Positions 45,261-56,765 of a stretch of 64,000 nt of DNA are shown one piece after another. Made by a program: the position numbers and the translations under genes. How positions within the stretch are numbered: position 1 is the stretch's first letter; every line of letters begins with the position of its first letter. The DNA is from Panopea generosa (lineage: Eukaryota > Mollusca > Bivalvia > Adapedonta > Hiatellidae). The stretch covers positions 53,721,250 to 53,785,249 of the forward strand of contig CM055895.1 of NCBI GenBank assembly GCA_029582155.1. Reading direction: 5' to 3'. The notes under the pieces are model-generated. The model saw only the letters and a program-made list of their open reading frames with translations. It was not told where the DNA came from and ran no database searches.

Positions 45261-46015
45261 AATGATATGAAAGGATACATAGTATCCCGAATGATGATCG
45301 AATGGCATAAAGTAAAATGATAAAATCGAAAATAGAAAATCAAAGAAAAATACCATATCTTGATGGTAGCATACAATGACAGACATAGTATACAATGATA
45401 TAAAATGATAAATTTTGGTCTTGAGGAAATAAATGCAGAAGGTAAGAGTGCAAGTAATAATCGTCTTCTGTAATGGGGTTTTGTAAATCTGGTTAAGATA
45501 CAATTGTATGTCCAGACGGAATAACTGATTCCACTTTGTCATTACATCTCTCATTGATCAAGAATACAGAGATATTTCAATTCATTGCATGTCCCCACTA
45601 ATTCTAATGCAGAAACAGGATGGGATTTGATTGAAGACTCAGCCACATGCATACTTAAATACACATTGTGGTTATTGACCTACCAATATAAATGCAATAC
45701 CAGTCTAAAGTGAATCAGTTAATCCTGGTATGATATGGTATTATATAGATCAGGCTGAGATTTTTTCTGATTCCTTCCTGACTAAAAGTGTCATTTGTAT
45801 TTAGGTTTCTCAGGTTTTGTTCTTATCTAAGTATTTAACATCTGACATCTGTAAGAAGATGCAAGTCGTGCATAATATCAAATTCTGGGATTGCCTTTTC
45901 TAAAATTGTAAGAATTCTTTGTTGTTGAAACTAAAAAACTCTAAAGCAAGGAATGATTGTATTAAAAAAAAAATATTTTCATAAGAAATTGAAATAATTA
46001 GTCAGTTGAAAGTAG
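45261..46015. other. Intron, nothing recognised
   Basis: AT-rich. The first 150 bp echo the preceding array (ATGATCGAATGGCATAAAG). No exon was supported. Confidence 0.5.
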
Positions 46016-46017
46016 TT

Positions 46018-46294
46018 TGATTGATTGATTGATTGATTGAATATTAAGTGTCGTTTTTATGATACAGAGGGCTAACAGATGAACAGTTAACCTGACCTTT
46101 GTTTCCTTGGATTAACCAGTTCTCAAGCAAGTAACTGATAACCTTCCCACTCAAATCAGCGGTGGGAAATGAATGATAATGAGACATAATGTCTTATATC
46201 AATCATCACAGAGACTGTTGCCGGGCGGGGATTCAAACTCACGACCCCTGGATTGATAGTCGGATGCGTAATTGACTGAGCTAATCGGGCCCGG
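46018..46294 (-). mobile_element. tRNA-derived SINE, family A
   Basis: Minus-strand head GCCGGGCCCGATTAGCTCAG, B box GAGTTTGAATCCCCG, and a tail of ATCAATCAATCAATCA at the low-coordinate end. A body block near 46120 is shortened relative to the 15.94-kb copy. No clear target duplication. Confidence 0.85.
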
Positions 46295-46789
46295 CATTAA
46301 AAGTTAAAAAATATGAGGATTGGAGAAGGGATATAAAGTGGGAGGTGGAGAATCACATTTGTTCCCTGCTCAAAGTCAATATATAGAGGAAGAACCAGAT
46401 TTGTTCCCTGCCAAAAGTTGATATAAAAGGGGGAGGGGGGAATATCAGCTCATCAATTTTTCCCCACAAAAAAGAGGCTAAACCAGGAAAACAATTATGG
46501 AGGAGAAAAGCGTTGACTACTACACCAGTATTGGCTCTATTTTAAGTTCAAGGCAAGGCATATATCTATAAATGATATAAGTAATATGTCACTAAAATTT
46601 CATATCAAATAGACTTTATGTTGATTGCTTTAATTTATTACAGGAAAAATAAAGTAAGAACTGCAGTAGTTATTACTGCACATGGCCATTAAAAGGCTAC
46701 CACGAAGGCTCCGGAAATTGGTGCTTCCCTCCATCTCAGACCAGTAATTATATACTTGGTGCATTATATGTAACCAGTAAATGCTCTTC

Positions 46790-47110
46790 CAGCGTGAGAA
46801 ATGTATTTTGTATGAAACAGGTCTAAATGTGTGTGAGAATTTTGAAAATAGAACTTCATGGAATTTTCCATCCACATGGGATTTATGTGAAATAATAACA
46901 TTTTTGAATGAAAAGTTTTGAAATTGTGTATGAAAGAGGTCTAATTGTGTGTGAGAATTGTGAAAATTGAACTTCATGGAATTTTCCTTCCATGGGCATC
47001 TACATGAAATAATCGTATATATGAAAAAGTTCTCAGAAATTGTATGTGAAAATGGAACTTCATGAAATTTTCTGTCCAGTGGCATGCTAGTGAAATAAAT
47101 ATCATGGATT
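46790..47110 (+). repeat. Three-copy degenerate tandem repeat, about 110-120 bp
   Basis: GTGTGTGAGAATTTTGAAAA, GAACTTCATGGAATTTTCC, ATGAAATAAT and GAAATTGTGTATGAAA recur in the same order at about 46800, 46940 and 47035. Confidence 0.75.
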
Positions 47111-47969
47111 GGATGGAAATCCTTGAAGTTCTGCATTATTGTGACAGCGTGTAAACAAGTTTATCTTTAGAATCAGCAGATGTGTACTTCACATTAAAGC
47201 TTCTTTTAATAGAAATGTTTTCTATCTCCCATCAGTGTGTCCAAGGATATATCGGACTGACATACGAAACACCCATTAATGTGATATAGACCAGACAACG
47301 TGACATAGACCAGACGACAAAACTGTCCGAATGGCAGACCAATATTTCAGTATTTATTGCACATTTTGAGGGAATTGGCGTCAATGATTTTAGCCAAACT
47401 AATATAAGATTTATCACAGAATGGTATTTGTGAATTGCATCTTGTCATTCTCTTGTTTATTATTATTTTTGTGATAAATTGTTTTATATTAATTGTTTTG
47501 TATAAAGGCTGAGGTTTACACATTACTTGGAGGGATATATTGCACATCCCTAAGGAGCCTTTTAACAACTTTTTATTTTTTCGGATATCCAAATATTAAA
47601 AATAGCTATCTTTTCCTTGCCTTATTTAATCAGGTTAACAGATTGATTGGTAGATATTTGAAATCTTAATTTAAGATTGTTTAAATTTTGTGTTTTATTT
47701 AAAGATTGTGAATTGATTATTTCTAATTCTATCATTTAAATATTACAATTATTAAATATTTTCTCCGATTTTGCTTTTGTTTAAAACACCATTAAGATTT
47801 TGTTGAATTTACTCAAATTTGTCTTGTGTTGAATTGTTAAACAGATATTTTTGAAGCTAGGTGTTTCTGGTGAAAAATAAACAATTCAAATTAACATCAA
47901 AGAGCCTGATTTGTAAAGGTTACTGAGATTTGAGTGACAGAGTTCACTGTTTGTTATTTTTTGTTACAG
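47111..47969. other. Intron upstream of the 46-nt exon
   Basis: AT-rich. The final bases TTGTTATTTTTTGTTACAG form the polypyrimidine tract and acceptor of the next exon. Confidence 0.5.
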
Positions 47970-48015
47970 ATGACGATATTGAGGGTGCCGAAGGAGGAGA
48001 TACCCAGTCTACCAG
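47970..48015 (+). CDS. 46-nt penultimate exon of the ankyrin-like gene
   Basis: The strong acceptor TTTTTTGTTACAG ends at 47969 and the donor is ACCAG|GTAATT at 48015/48016. Entered in phase 1 it reads DDDIEGAEGGDTQST and leaves two bases (AG), switching to phase 2. The terminal exon starts with the one base required (A, giving Arg). It is the only asymmetric internal exon here, so skipping it would shift the frame, and it is predicted to be constitutive. Confidence 0.75.
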
Positions 48016-48064
48016 GTAATTTGGCAAAATAAGGGGGTTTTGTCCCATGAATATAGAAAATAAG

Positions 48065-48240
48065 GGAATTTGATTTATTCTAATTTATTTTAGCTTGATT
48101 TCAATGAAAGCTTAAAGCTTATAGGAGTCAGCTCTCTGGGTAGAACCATTACTGAGTGTTGTTTAATAAGAGACATCGGATCAATCTGGGAACACACAAC
48201 TTGTGACATGATCTGTATCTATCCATTACACTAGTACCGC
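48065..48240 (-). mobile_element. SINE family B copy, degenerate
   Basis: On the minus strand it carries GGTTCTACCCAGAGAG, ACTCAGTAATGG, CTCTTATTAAACAACACTCA and a TTTCATTGAAATCAAGC end, matching family B. The head near 48.24 kb is worn. Confidence 0.6.
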
Positions 48241-48307
48241 CTCAAATTTGGGTGTTTAATTTCAGTGTGGCATTTTTAGTAGAACATTTTGAGTTTCCTC
48301 AATCAAA

Positions 48308-48400
48308 TTAAGGTCGTCCTTGGTCGAGTGGTCTGGAGCGATGTCATCTAATGACCACTTGCCTCTCACCACTGAGGTCATAGGTTCAGACCACATAAAT
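48308..48400 (+). mobile_element. tRNA-like SINE head, family C
   Basis: GGTCGTCCTTGGTCGAGTGG and CTGAGGTCATAGGTTCAGAC have A- and B-box spacing with a long variable arm, like a tRNA-Leu/Ser-derived SINE head. Lacking a normal acceptor stem, it is not called as a tRNA gene. Confidence 0.5.
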
Positions 48401-49530
48401 TTTATTCATGACAGAAACAGATTACAGAACATCAAGGAGACTTCATTTCATCTGAAAGTCTTTCATAGTGTTCAGAGACACAAGCAGACAGCTGAAAATA
48501 AAAGATTAAGTTGGCATGAAATTTTAGGGGGCAGGTGTGAATGATAATCAACAATTAACTTATTATGGATTAAAAGAGATATTGAATTATAATATATGCA
48601 ATTTTAATCAATGAAACTATATGCATATTGAAAATTTAGAAAAAAAATACCATTAACAATAAACCCAAGAATGGAAAACATTCCATTGGATGTCTGTGCA
48701 ATTCCAAAATAAAACAACTATACTTTATTTCTATATAAATAGGAAAGGGCAGTAACTCAGGTAATATTTTCTATATTGATCTGTTAAACTGATGTTAGCA
48801 TGGTGGCATGAGAGACATAATCATTCTTTCTTATTCGTATAGGCAGGTAGCAATGTTGAAAGTGAATTTTACTCGTGTTAAAGGGACACATGACAATGTT
48901 GAAATCAAATTTTACTCATGTGAAACGGTCACATGACATGCTCATATCACTAATAAAACTGATGAAATTTGTGTTTTTATTACCATCAAACTGCTTGAGG
49001 GGACAATTGGGACAACTCTCTTTTGGTTATAGGCAGCATTTTGTCCCCCTATTATACTTGTAGTTTATATTTTGGCAAACTCATATCTTAGCTACTTGTC
49101 ACTGGTCATACATCAATGAAACTTCACATGTGGGATTACTCTATTTTAAGGTAGAATAATGGCCTCTTTCTACTTAGAAAATTTGGTTAAAGTTTGTCTG
49201 TGAGCTCATATACAATGTCAACAACTACTGGCCTTTTACATAAATGGAACTTCTCATGTGCGATCACATTCGCTGAACTTACGTATATTTTAATCTTATA
49301 GGGGCACGCTGCAGTCACAACAACTTTTTATTTCAGAATAGGGTTGAGCAAAAATTCTCATGCTCCTCTTTGACACTGATCAAACTCTTCTCACATACCA
49401 GATAAGATATCTTTCATTTTATCCATGTCAGATACTTCTATTTCTCCTAATCTGCACACTTACAAAAGCATGGGGGCTGAAGTGAGATCAGCTGTTATAA
49501 GAAGATGGTAAATCAAAAGATTTGACATAC
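48401..49530. other. Intron, nothing firm
   Basis: Around 49.07-49.33 kb are phrases typical of mollusc non-autonomous elements (AATGAAACTTCACATGTGGG, GATCACATTCGCTGAACTTA). I cannot delimit an element. Confidence 0.4.
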
Positions 49531-49535
49531 GTTTA

Positions 49536-49800
49536 GATGTGCTCAGTTGGTTGCATGTCTGACTATCAATCCAGTGTCCAACAGGCCAGTCTCTGTGATG
49601 ATTGATATACGACATTGCGTCTCATTGTCACTCATCTTTCAGAACTGATTCAAGAGGGAAAATTATCTTTTACTTGCAGAGATGGGTGTGCTTGGGTACT
49701 GGTTAATCTTCTTTCAGGATCCCAGGAAAGGGTGGCCAGGTTAACTCTTGGTATCACTGTTTTGGTAGCCTTGGCCTTTAACCTCAGCTTAGATGAAAAT
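49536..49800 (+). mobile_element. SINE family A, diverged
   Basis: GATGTGCTCAGTTGGTTGCA, CTGACTATCAATCCAGTG, AGTCTCTGTGATGATTGATA and GCAGAGATGGGTGTGCTTGG follow the family A order. A-box and B-box matches are poor, so this is an old copy. Confidence 0.7.
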
Positions 49801-50859
49801 AGGAAACTGAGAGTTGGAATATCCTAAACTCAGAAATATTGCAATAAAGTTGGATAACTGTTTATCCATGATTAACAGTTACTGAAGTCACCTTACACCG
49901 CCAGTCTCCGGGGACAAAATATTATGTGCTATTGAGTCATAAACTCTAAATGACTTCAAAAACATGTTATGATGTAATAAAAAAGCAATTAACTCAATTT
50001 AATTTCGACAGTAATTTACCTTATTGCGTTGATTGATTATCAATTGTCGTGACTTGCAATGCATTCTGGTCATCAATATCCAATAAAATGAGAATGACAA
50101 ATGTTTTCAGTAGATTATTGCGTCTTGTTAATGTATTATTTATTCCATCGGCAGGTTTTCAGAATATGATATAACCAGTGTTATTCAATCAAAATTTATT
50201 TGAGAACAAAATTGAATAAAACTGCCACCCAGTCCACATTATCAATAACCTTCTCTGACCCGGATAAAGTTTCACACATTTATTATTATAAGCTGACAAA
50301 TTGTACATTATAATGTCACTTAAAAAAACAGGCAGCGTTTATTTTTTGTTTTCATCAAGTGATGAAAAACATTAGGCCAGTAAAATAAAGGGCTTCTTGA
50401 CAACGTTAAACTAGTCTTATGTTTTTCATTACCATTTGAAAACTCAAAATTTGCCTTTTAATAGCAATACTTATATTTACATTATATTTTCCAACTATTT
50501 TGGATAAAACTATTACGTTACTTTGCCATTCTGATTTTCAAAAAGCAAATTATAAGCTTAAACCATAAAGCCAATGTCATGAGTGTAATTACGAAATTGT
50601 CAACATACTGAATATGTGCACTCATTTGTATGATATCTTACGGCAAATATCAGGTGAACATAACGGCAACGTGATGTCTCACCAGCAAAACAAAATCGTG
50701 CAACCAATGAAATTCAGACTGGTCCTTTTTAGCTCCGCCTAGTTGCAAATGTTTTTCATTGAGAAATGAAATTCAGTAAAACTGTATCGTTCATTTAGGC
50801 TGATTGCAGTAAAAATATGAATATTATTAATTGACAAGTTATACATTATATTGTCACTT

Positions 50860-52060
50860 AAAAAACATGAAGCATTTATTTAGTCCCTAACAAAATTGGC
50901 ACCATATTGCCTTTATTTCATCTGAAATAAAAAAAAATCATTTTATTGATAAAATGAGATGGTCATCTAGGTCATATTGCCTTTATTTCTCTTAAAAGCA
51001 AGTTTAATACTTTATTTCTCCTTAAAACAAGTGTAATACTTTTATATAACACTTACAAAATGAGGATGGCACCTATTTTCACTGCCGAAATGTACATTGT
51101 ACTGCCTTTATTTCACCTGAAATAAAATCATAATGACTTAATGACTATTTTATTGATATACAACTTTGACCATATGCCTTTATTTCACCTATAGAATTAC
51201 AATGCCTTAATCACATATACAATGAGAAATAACACCTTTATTTTGCTGACACTTTGAACATTCTGTTGCCTTCATTTCACTTTGAAATATTGTGTAATGC
51301 TTCATTTTACTTGCACTGGTAAATTTAGCATATCTTATTATAATACCTTTATTTCACTGACAAATTATACATGACATTGCCTTAATTTCATGAAAAATTG
51401 TAAGTTCTTCCTTATACTGATACATTGACAATAACCATCTTCCTTTCACTGACAAGGTGTCCATTATATTGTCTATATTCCACCTCAAAAACATTGTTAT
51501 GCTTTATTTAATTTGGGCTGATTAAGTGAAGATGGCATCTTTATTTCATCAACAAATTGTACATTATATTGCCTTTATTTCAATTGAATCTAATTGTAAT
51601 GCTTTGTATTATATTGGCTGATAGAACGGAACTAACACCTTTATTTCACTGGCAAATTGAACATGTACATAGTATTGGCTTTATTTTAAACAAAAAAAAA
51701 TGCCTTCTTAAACTGATAAAATTAGAATGACATTAGTTTTACTGACACATTATACATTTTATTGCCTTTCTTTCACAAATTAGTTGTATGGGCATGTTGT
51801 CATTGTTTCGTCAACAAAATGTACAATGATGCTATTATTTTGCCAGCTAACTGTACAATGTTGCCATTATTTCACCAACTAACTGTACATTGTTGCCATT
51901 ATTTTAAAGAAATGAATTATTAATTTCACTGGCAAACAATATAACTTCACATTTATTTCATTGACAGACTGCACAGTGGCATCTTTTTTTCTCTGACAAA
52001 TGTTTGAAATAACACATTTACTTCTGACTGGCAAATTGAACAATTTGTATGTTTATTTCA
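50860..52060 (+). repeat. Long degenerate repeat filling the end of the last intron
   Basis: CCTTTATTTCACTGACAAAT, TGTACATTATATTGCC and close variants recur about every 50-70 bp across 1.2 kb up to the terminal exon. The units are heavily diverged, so the array is old. The pyrimidine-rich TTTATTTCA words supply many weak acceptor-like tracts near the true 3' splice site. Confidence 0.75.
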
Positions 52061-52082
52061 CTCACAAACTTTCTTTTAATAG

Positions 52083-52278
52083 AATCACAATGAAGAAGGA
52101 GATACACACGAAGACTGTGTTGAAAGACGGGCAAGAGCAGACGTTTGTGCACGAGGATTCGCACGTTGAACAAGACCCCGACGCCCCCGAGGAACTGCGG
52201 GAGAGCATGCAACAAATTATTGACGAGTTTATGGGGAGTCCAACTGAAGCACAAAAACCACTCGAGCATGACGTTTAA
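52083..52278 (+). CDS. Terminal coding exon: ankyrin-type C-terminus
   Basis: The acceptor TTCTTTTAATAG ends at 52082. The first base completes an Arg codon (AG+A) and the frame reads ITMKKEIHTKTVLKDGQEQT, FVHEDSHVEQDPDAPEELRE, SMQQIIDEFMGSPTEAQKPL, EHDV, then TAA. This is the most GC-rich and most conserved-looking peptide of the gene. The TKTVLKDGQEQ...HVEQD...IIDEFM arrangement is what I recognise, from memory only, as the C-terminal end of ankyrins; a database search was not possible. An ATG at 52000 opens the same frame upstream, but the sequence there belongs to the intron repeat. Confidence 0.82.
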
Positions 52279-52560
52279 AATTGGTGTAAAATAAAAATGG
52301 ACTTTTTCATGATGTATAATTACTACTCAAAGACAAACTTATACAGATAAATGGAAAAATAATGATTGGCCAAAACTTACATGGTGTAAAGGAAGAATTA
52401 TGATTGGCCAAAACTGGCAAGAAGCATTATTACCACAGTTCCTTATTGTGATTTGGCCAATATTGATAATGAAATGTTTAAAATTGTTTGTAATATTTTT
52501 TTATTTTTGACTAGAAATAATAAATTTTGTCTGCCTCTAAAGTGAAGTGTTATAGACGAT
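52279..52560 (+). terminator. 3' UTR with likely proximal polyadenylation signal
   Basis: AATAAA at 52519-52524 is followed by a T/G-rich stretch (TTTTGTCTGCCTC), a plausible cleavage context about 240 bases after the stop. Later AATAAA hexamers at 52834 and 53244 could give longer 3' UTRs. Which one is used cannot be told from sequence. Confidence 0.5.
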
Positions 52561-53499
52561 TAATAATTTTGTACAAATTTTCTATCATAATGAATTTATC
52601 AACATTTTCCATATTTTTTTAAAAACATCTAATTGTGCTTCTTGCAGCCTTTCTTCCCATTTTTTTTTTTTTTTATATAAAATATTTCTGTACTTTGCCT
52701 AATATCAATATTCTTGACTTCAATGCTCCTCCATTTTTACCCTGCGTGACACTTATTTTATTTTTTTTGTAGTTGATAATATGTATTTGTTGAGACATCT
52801 TTAATAACATGATATCTGAACTTAATACATTTAAATAAATTATATACAAGTGTGTATCAATGTTCATTTATATATAAAATCATGGGAAATGCTATTGGAT
52901 ACTGTTTTCAACATTTGTTAAATTATATGTATGCGGATAAAGTCTGTTTGTTAACAGATTAAGATTATAACTATACTGAATTATTCACGATTACTAATTA
53001 ACTCAAACTGGGCCAATAAAAAAGGTTTATATGAGCTGAAACATATTGTGTATTGTGGCCGATTGTGATTACCAGAATTTTTGGTTGTTAATAAAAATGT
53101 CATTTATCAAGTGATTTCATATCAGTTCAATTATTGGCCATTGGACAGTCCCATTGGTCCTTTGCTTATGGACTTGGGCTAATATGACACTCCTTGGGCC
53201 TATAACTGGGTCAGTATGAAATCATTTATAAAATACAGGTTTCAATAAACAATAACATTAGACTTAAATAGCATTTTTCCTACGGTTGTATTATAGAGTA
53301 GATATATAATATGGTATATATTTAAATATAACCTTATATATATTCCTAGTTATTTTACAATTTATTGGAAGCAGTAGAAATTCAAAAAAATAATGAGGCC
53401 ATATTTGAAAAAAAAGAGAAGAAGCAGGTGGCAAGCATGATAACTTATTTTATTTTGGTATAATATTTTAATTGCCCATTAACCAAAAGTGTTTTAGTT

Positions 53500-53725
53500 G
53501 AGCCATGTATATTACAGATCTGATATCATCATAGCCCCATGTGAAACCTAGATCTGTTTTATACATAGCTCCCTTTGGAAACTTATGTTGATATATACTA
53601 AGGTCTGTGGGTCTATGTGAAACCTTGATTGCTTCAATACATAGCTCCCTCTGGTGTTGATATATACTGGTTTGTAGACCCATGTGAAACCTAGATCTGG
53701 TCAGTGAAACCTAGATCTTGCTACA
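53500..53725 (+). repeat. Degenerate tandem repeat with CCTAGATCTG
   Basis: CCATGTGAAACCTAGATCTG, ATACATAGCTCCCT and TGTTGATATATACT recur three to four times at about 80 bp spacing. It lies in the long 3' UTR or downstream flank. Confidence 0.75.
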
Positions 53726-55492
53726 GAATATAGATCCTGCTCCGATTTTTTTTTAAAGCTATTCCATATCACATTAGAAGGGAGGTAACTGATACCATAT
53801 TCCCGATGTCCCAAGTGCATGTGATCATCTGTGACACCTGTGGTTTATAATGATGGTGTATGGCCTGAACCATTGGATACTTACATTTGTGTTCCAAGCT
53901 AAAGATATAACATTATAAATTCAAATAATTGAGATAATCTATTTGACGCAGTGACCGATAAAAGGTATAACATGAAAATATAACAGTAATGGAATATGGT
54001 ACAGTATTCATTGATATTCTCTTTATGTGACTAAGGAATAAGCCATTTATTCAGGTATTTTTGTTTTGATACTGGTTTGAATTTATGTTCAGTTTTAGTG
54101 CCATAAAATGAATTATTGTATCTTCCTTTGTCAATCTTGTTTAATATATTTCAAGACTTTATTTTATCGTAACCAAGGCAATATTCAGATGGATTATCCA
54201 ATCAAATTCATGAATTTCATATTATTATATAAACCACATACTCGGTTTTACATGGTCATATTCAGTATTGCATCTTTACAAATTGTCGTGTTTGTACTTT
54301 CTTCCTGTAATCGGGACATATGTTGACTGTTAATCAATCTTCTAATGTGTTAGTAGATTGCCTTAAATAATTGCTAACGTATCAATTTAATTGTGTGTCA
54401 ACAAATCTGAAAGCGTCACTAATTTTAATACTAGTAATTTTATAATTTCTCCTACCAGAATGAGTTCTATGTAAGCTAATTGTATATTCATGTCGATTAT
54501 TGTTGCCCCTATAATAGATGAACTATTGGACAGTGATTTTCAAAGAAGCACAGTTAATGCTAAATCATATATTTATAATCATGTATTAATCGAAATTTCA
54601 ATATAATACGAGTTTTGTTTTTTTATAGTATATATTTGATTAATTTTGCACATTTCTAAATATAATTTGTTATTTAATCTAAATTGTTGAATTAGAACAA
54701 AATTATTAAAGCGCTATATCTATATATTGTTTCTGTTTTGTGGAAATATATAAAAACTCGTTCCCATCTCACTTCTTCTCAGTTCCACTTAATCAATGTA
54801 TAATCTGACGGAAGAATAAATTACATTGAAATATGTAAGAGTATAAGGAAAAACAGTTAAATTCAAAAGTTCAAAGGAGACTATAATAATAGGAGAAATA
54901 TGGCGTCGGCAAGCTGCCAAACAAGGTCATGTTATATCTGTTTGGAAAGCATGTACATGTAGAAGACATTTTAATATTTGTCTGATATGTTACATCATTG
55001 GTGTGTTAAGAGTTCGAGCATTTTTTTTCCTTCAGAAGATGCTTGTCATTCCAAAAAATTTATAATGTCAGAACTTGATAAAAGTATGTCGAGATTGCTG
55101 GAGATATTATATATTTTGGAGATGACATAGTGGTGATGATGTTGACCTGAGAATTATTGATTGTCCATATTTTACGAATATTATTTCATTATTAGAAAAA
55201 GTAATAAAAAACTAAAGCAATTAGGCACTGCCAGTGTGTGACTAATTAGTTAAAACAGAACATGAGTTCCCAACATTATTGTTCTATATTGAGTTGCTGC
55301 TGTCGTCGAGGTGGCACATAATTTTGTGAGTTCGACTGAGAAGAGGTGAGATGATTCACCATGTTAAAACCTGAGCTTTCACTCTCTGGCTTAGCCATAT
55401 TGTTAATCTAGATCATTATATATGTTGTGATTTCAGTCTAATAAAATTGCTTTCTCTAAAATACTTGTGTGTTTGGTTTATTTATCAATTAT
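53726..55492. other. Intergenic or extended 3' UTR, nothing recognised
   Basis: AT-rich, with only incidental open frames. Confidence 0.5.
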
Positions 55493-55502
55493 CCATTTAT
55501 AA

Positions 55503-55800
55503 TTGATTGATTGATTTAACATTTAGCATCGTTTTTATGCCATCGAGGACTAACAGACAATCAATTGACCTAACATCTGTTTCCTGGGATCCTGAAAGCT
55601 TAACCAGTTCTCGAGCACACCCCATCTCTGCAAGTAACTGATAAATTTCCCATTTGAATCAGTGGTGAGAGATGAATGATAACGAGACACAATGTCATAT
55701 ATCTATCATCACGGAGACTGTTTCCAGGCAGGGATTCGAACTCACGACCCCTGGATTGAAAGTCAAATGTGTAACCGGCTGAGCTATTCGGGCCCAGCAC
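55503..55800 (-). mobile_element. tRNA-derived SINE, family A, full length with perfect 10-bp TSD
   Basis: Minus-strand order: head GGGCCCGAATAGCTCAGCCG, B box GTGAGTTCGAATCCCTG, body AGAGATGGGGTGTGCTCGAG, AGGATCCCAGGAAACAGATG, and tail ATCAATCAAT. CCATTTATAA at 55493-55502 and 55801-55810 is a perfect target-site duplication. This is the best reference copy of the family in the window (about 298 bp). Confidence 0.92.
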
Positions 55801-55954
55801 CCATTTATAAATAAGATTTCTTTAACACTAACGTATCATATCCAGAGGGGTTGGGGTATTTGGGGCATATTTTAATTGCCTTATGTTGATTTTAACCATA
55901 AATTTCTGATATATCTGCAAACAGCCAAAGTAAAATAAACTAAGATATTATAAA

Positions 55955-56441
55955 CTGAACCAAAAAAGAAACTCGCTAAGTTTTAATGTGAATATTTTGT
56001 TAATATTTAACTAAATTTGGCTGAAATCTTCTGTTTGTTGTATAATTATGTCTTATCAATCTACTGAAATAGCTAAATTGGACAGAAATTATCACTTTTA
56101 TTGTTCGATTTGAATTTAAAACAGGAAGGGATGGATTTCAAAATCAGGTTATCAGTAGCGTGTGTGGCCGCCGCATGGGATGATCACTGCTTGACAGCGG
56201 CGTCGCATTGATAGCACAAGCTTATTTATGTCAGCCTGTGGGATAAAAAAATGATAATATCTCACAGGCTGACATAAACAATCAAACAATAAAATTGATT
56301 AATTTCTGTCCAATTTAGCTATTTCAGTAGATTGATAAGACATTATTATACAACAAACAGAAAATTTCAGCCAAATTAATTAGTTAAATGTTAACAAAAT
56401 ATTCACATTCAAATTAAGCGAGTTTTTTTTTTTTGGTTCAG
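55955..56441. mobile_element. Foldback or MITE-like DNA element with arms of about 160 bp
   Basis: The left arm from CTGAACCAAAAAAGAAACTC is mirrored at the right end (GAGTTTTTTTTTTTGGTTCAG). Both arms continue through TTCTGTTTGTTGTATAAT, ATCAATCTACTGAAATAGCT and AATTGGACAGAAATTA in inverted order. The centre has a second inverted pair (TTATGTCAGCCTGTGGGAT / TCTCACAGGCTGACATAA) and a GC-rich GTGTGGCCGCCGCATGG segment. Arm identity is high. There is no transposase. Confidence 0.88.
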
Positions 56442-56765
56442 TACAGTACAACAGTTGCCAGTTTTACTAATGTTCATAAGTTTATCAACTGCTTAGCATT
56501 AAATTTGAAGTTTTAAAAAAAGGCATGAAATTCATTTAATGTGCCCCTTATTTATTTGTGATCTTTTGTAAGCCTTATAAAAACTATTCTTTCTACAATT
56601 TGCAAAATAACTACGCAAATCAAACATTCCTAAATGTCATGATTTGTTCGTACAAAATTCTTAGACTTCTGAAGGTAAGTGACACAGGCCCCAATTGTGT
56701 GTGTTATTTTAGTATTTTGAAGCTTACTTGGGCTGTTTATGGTTATTTTATCAAGTCTTTAATAA

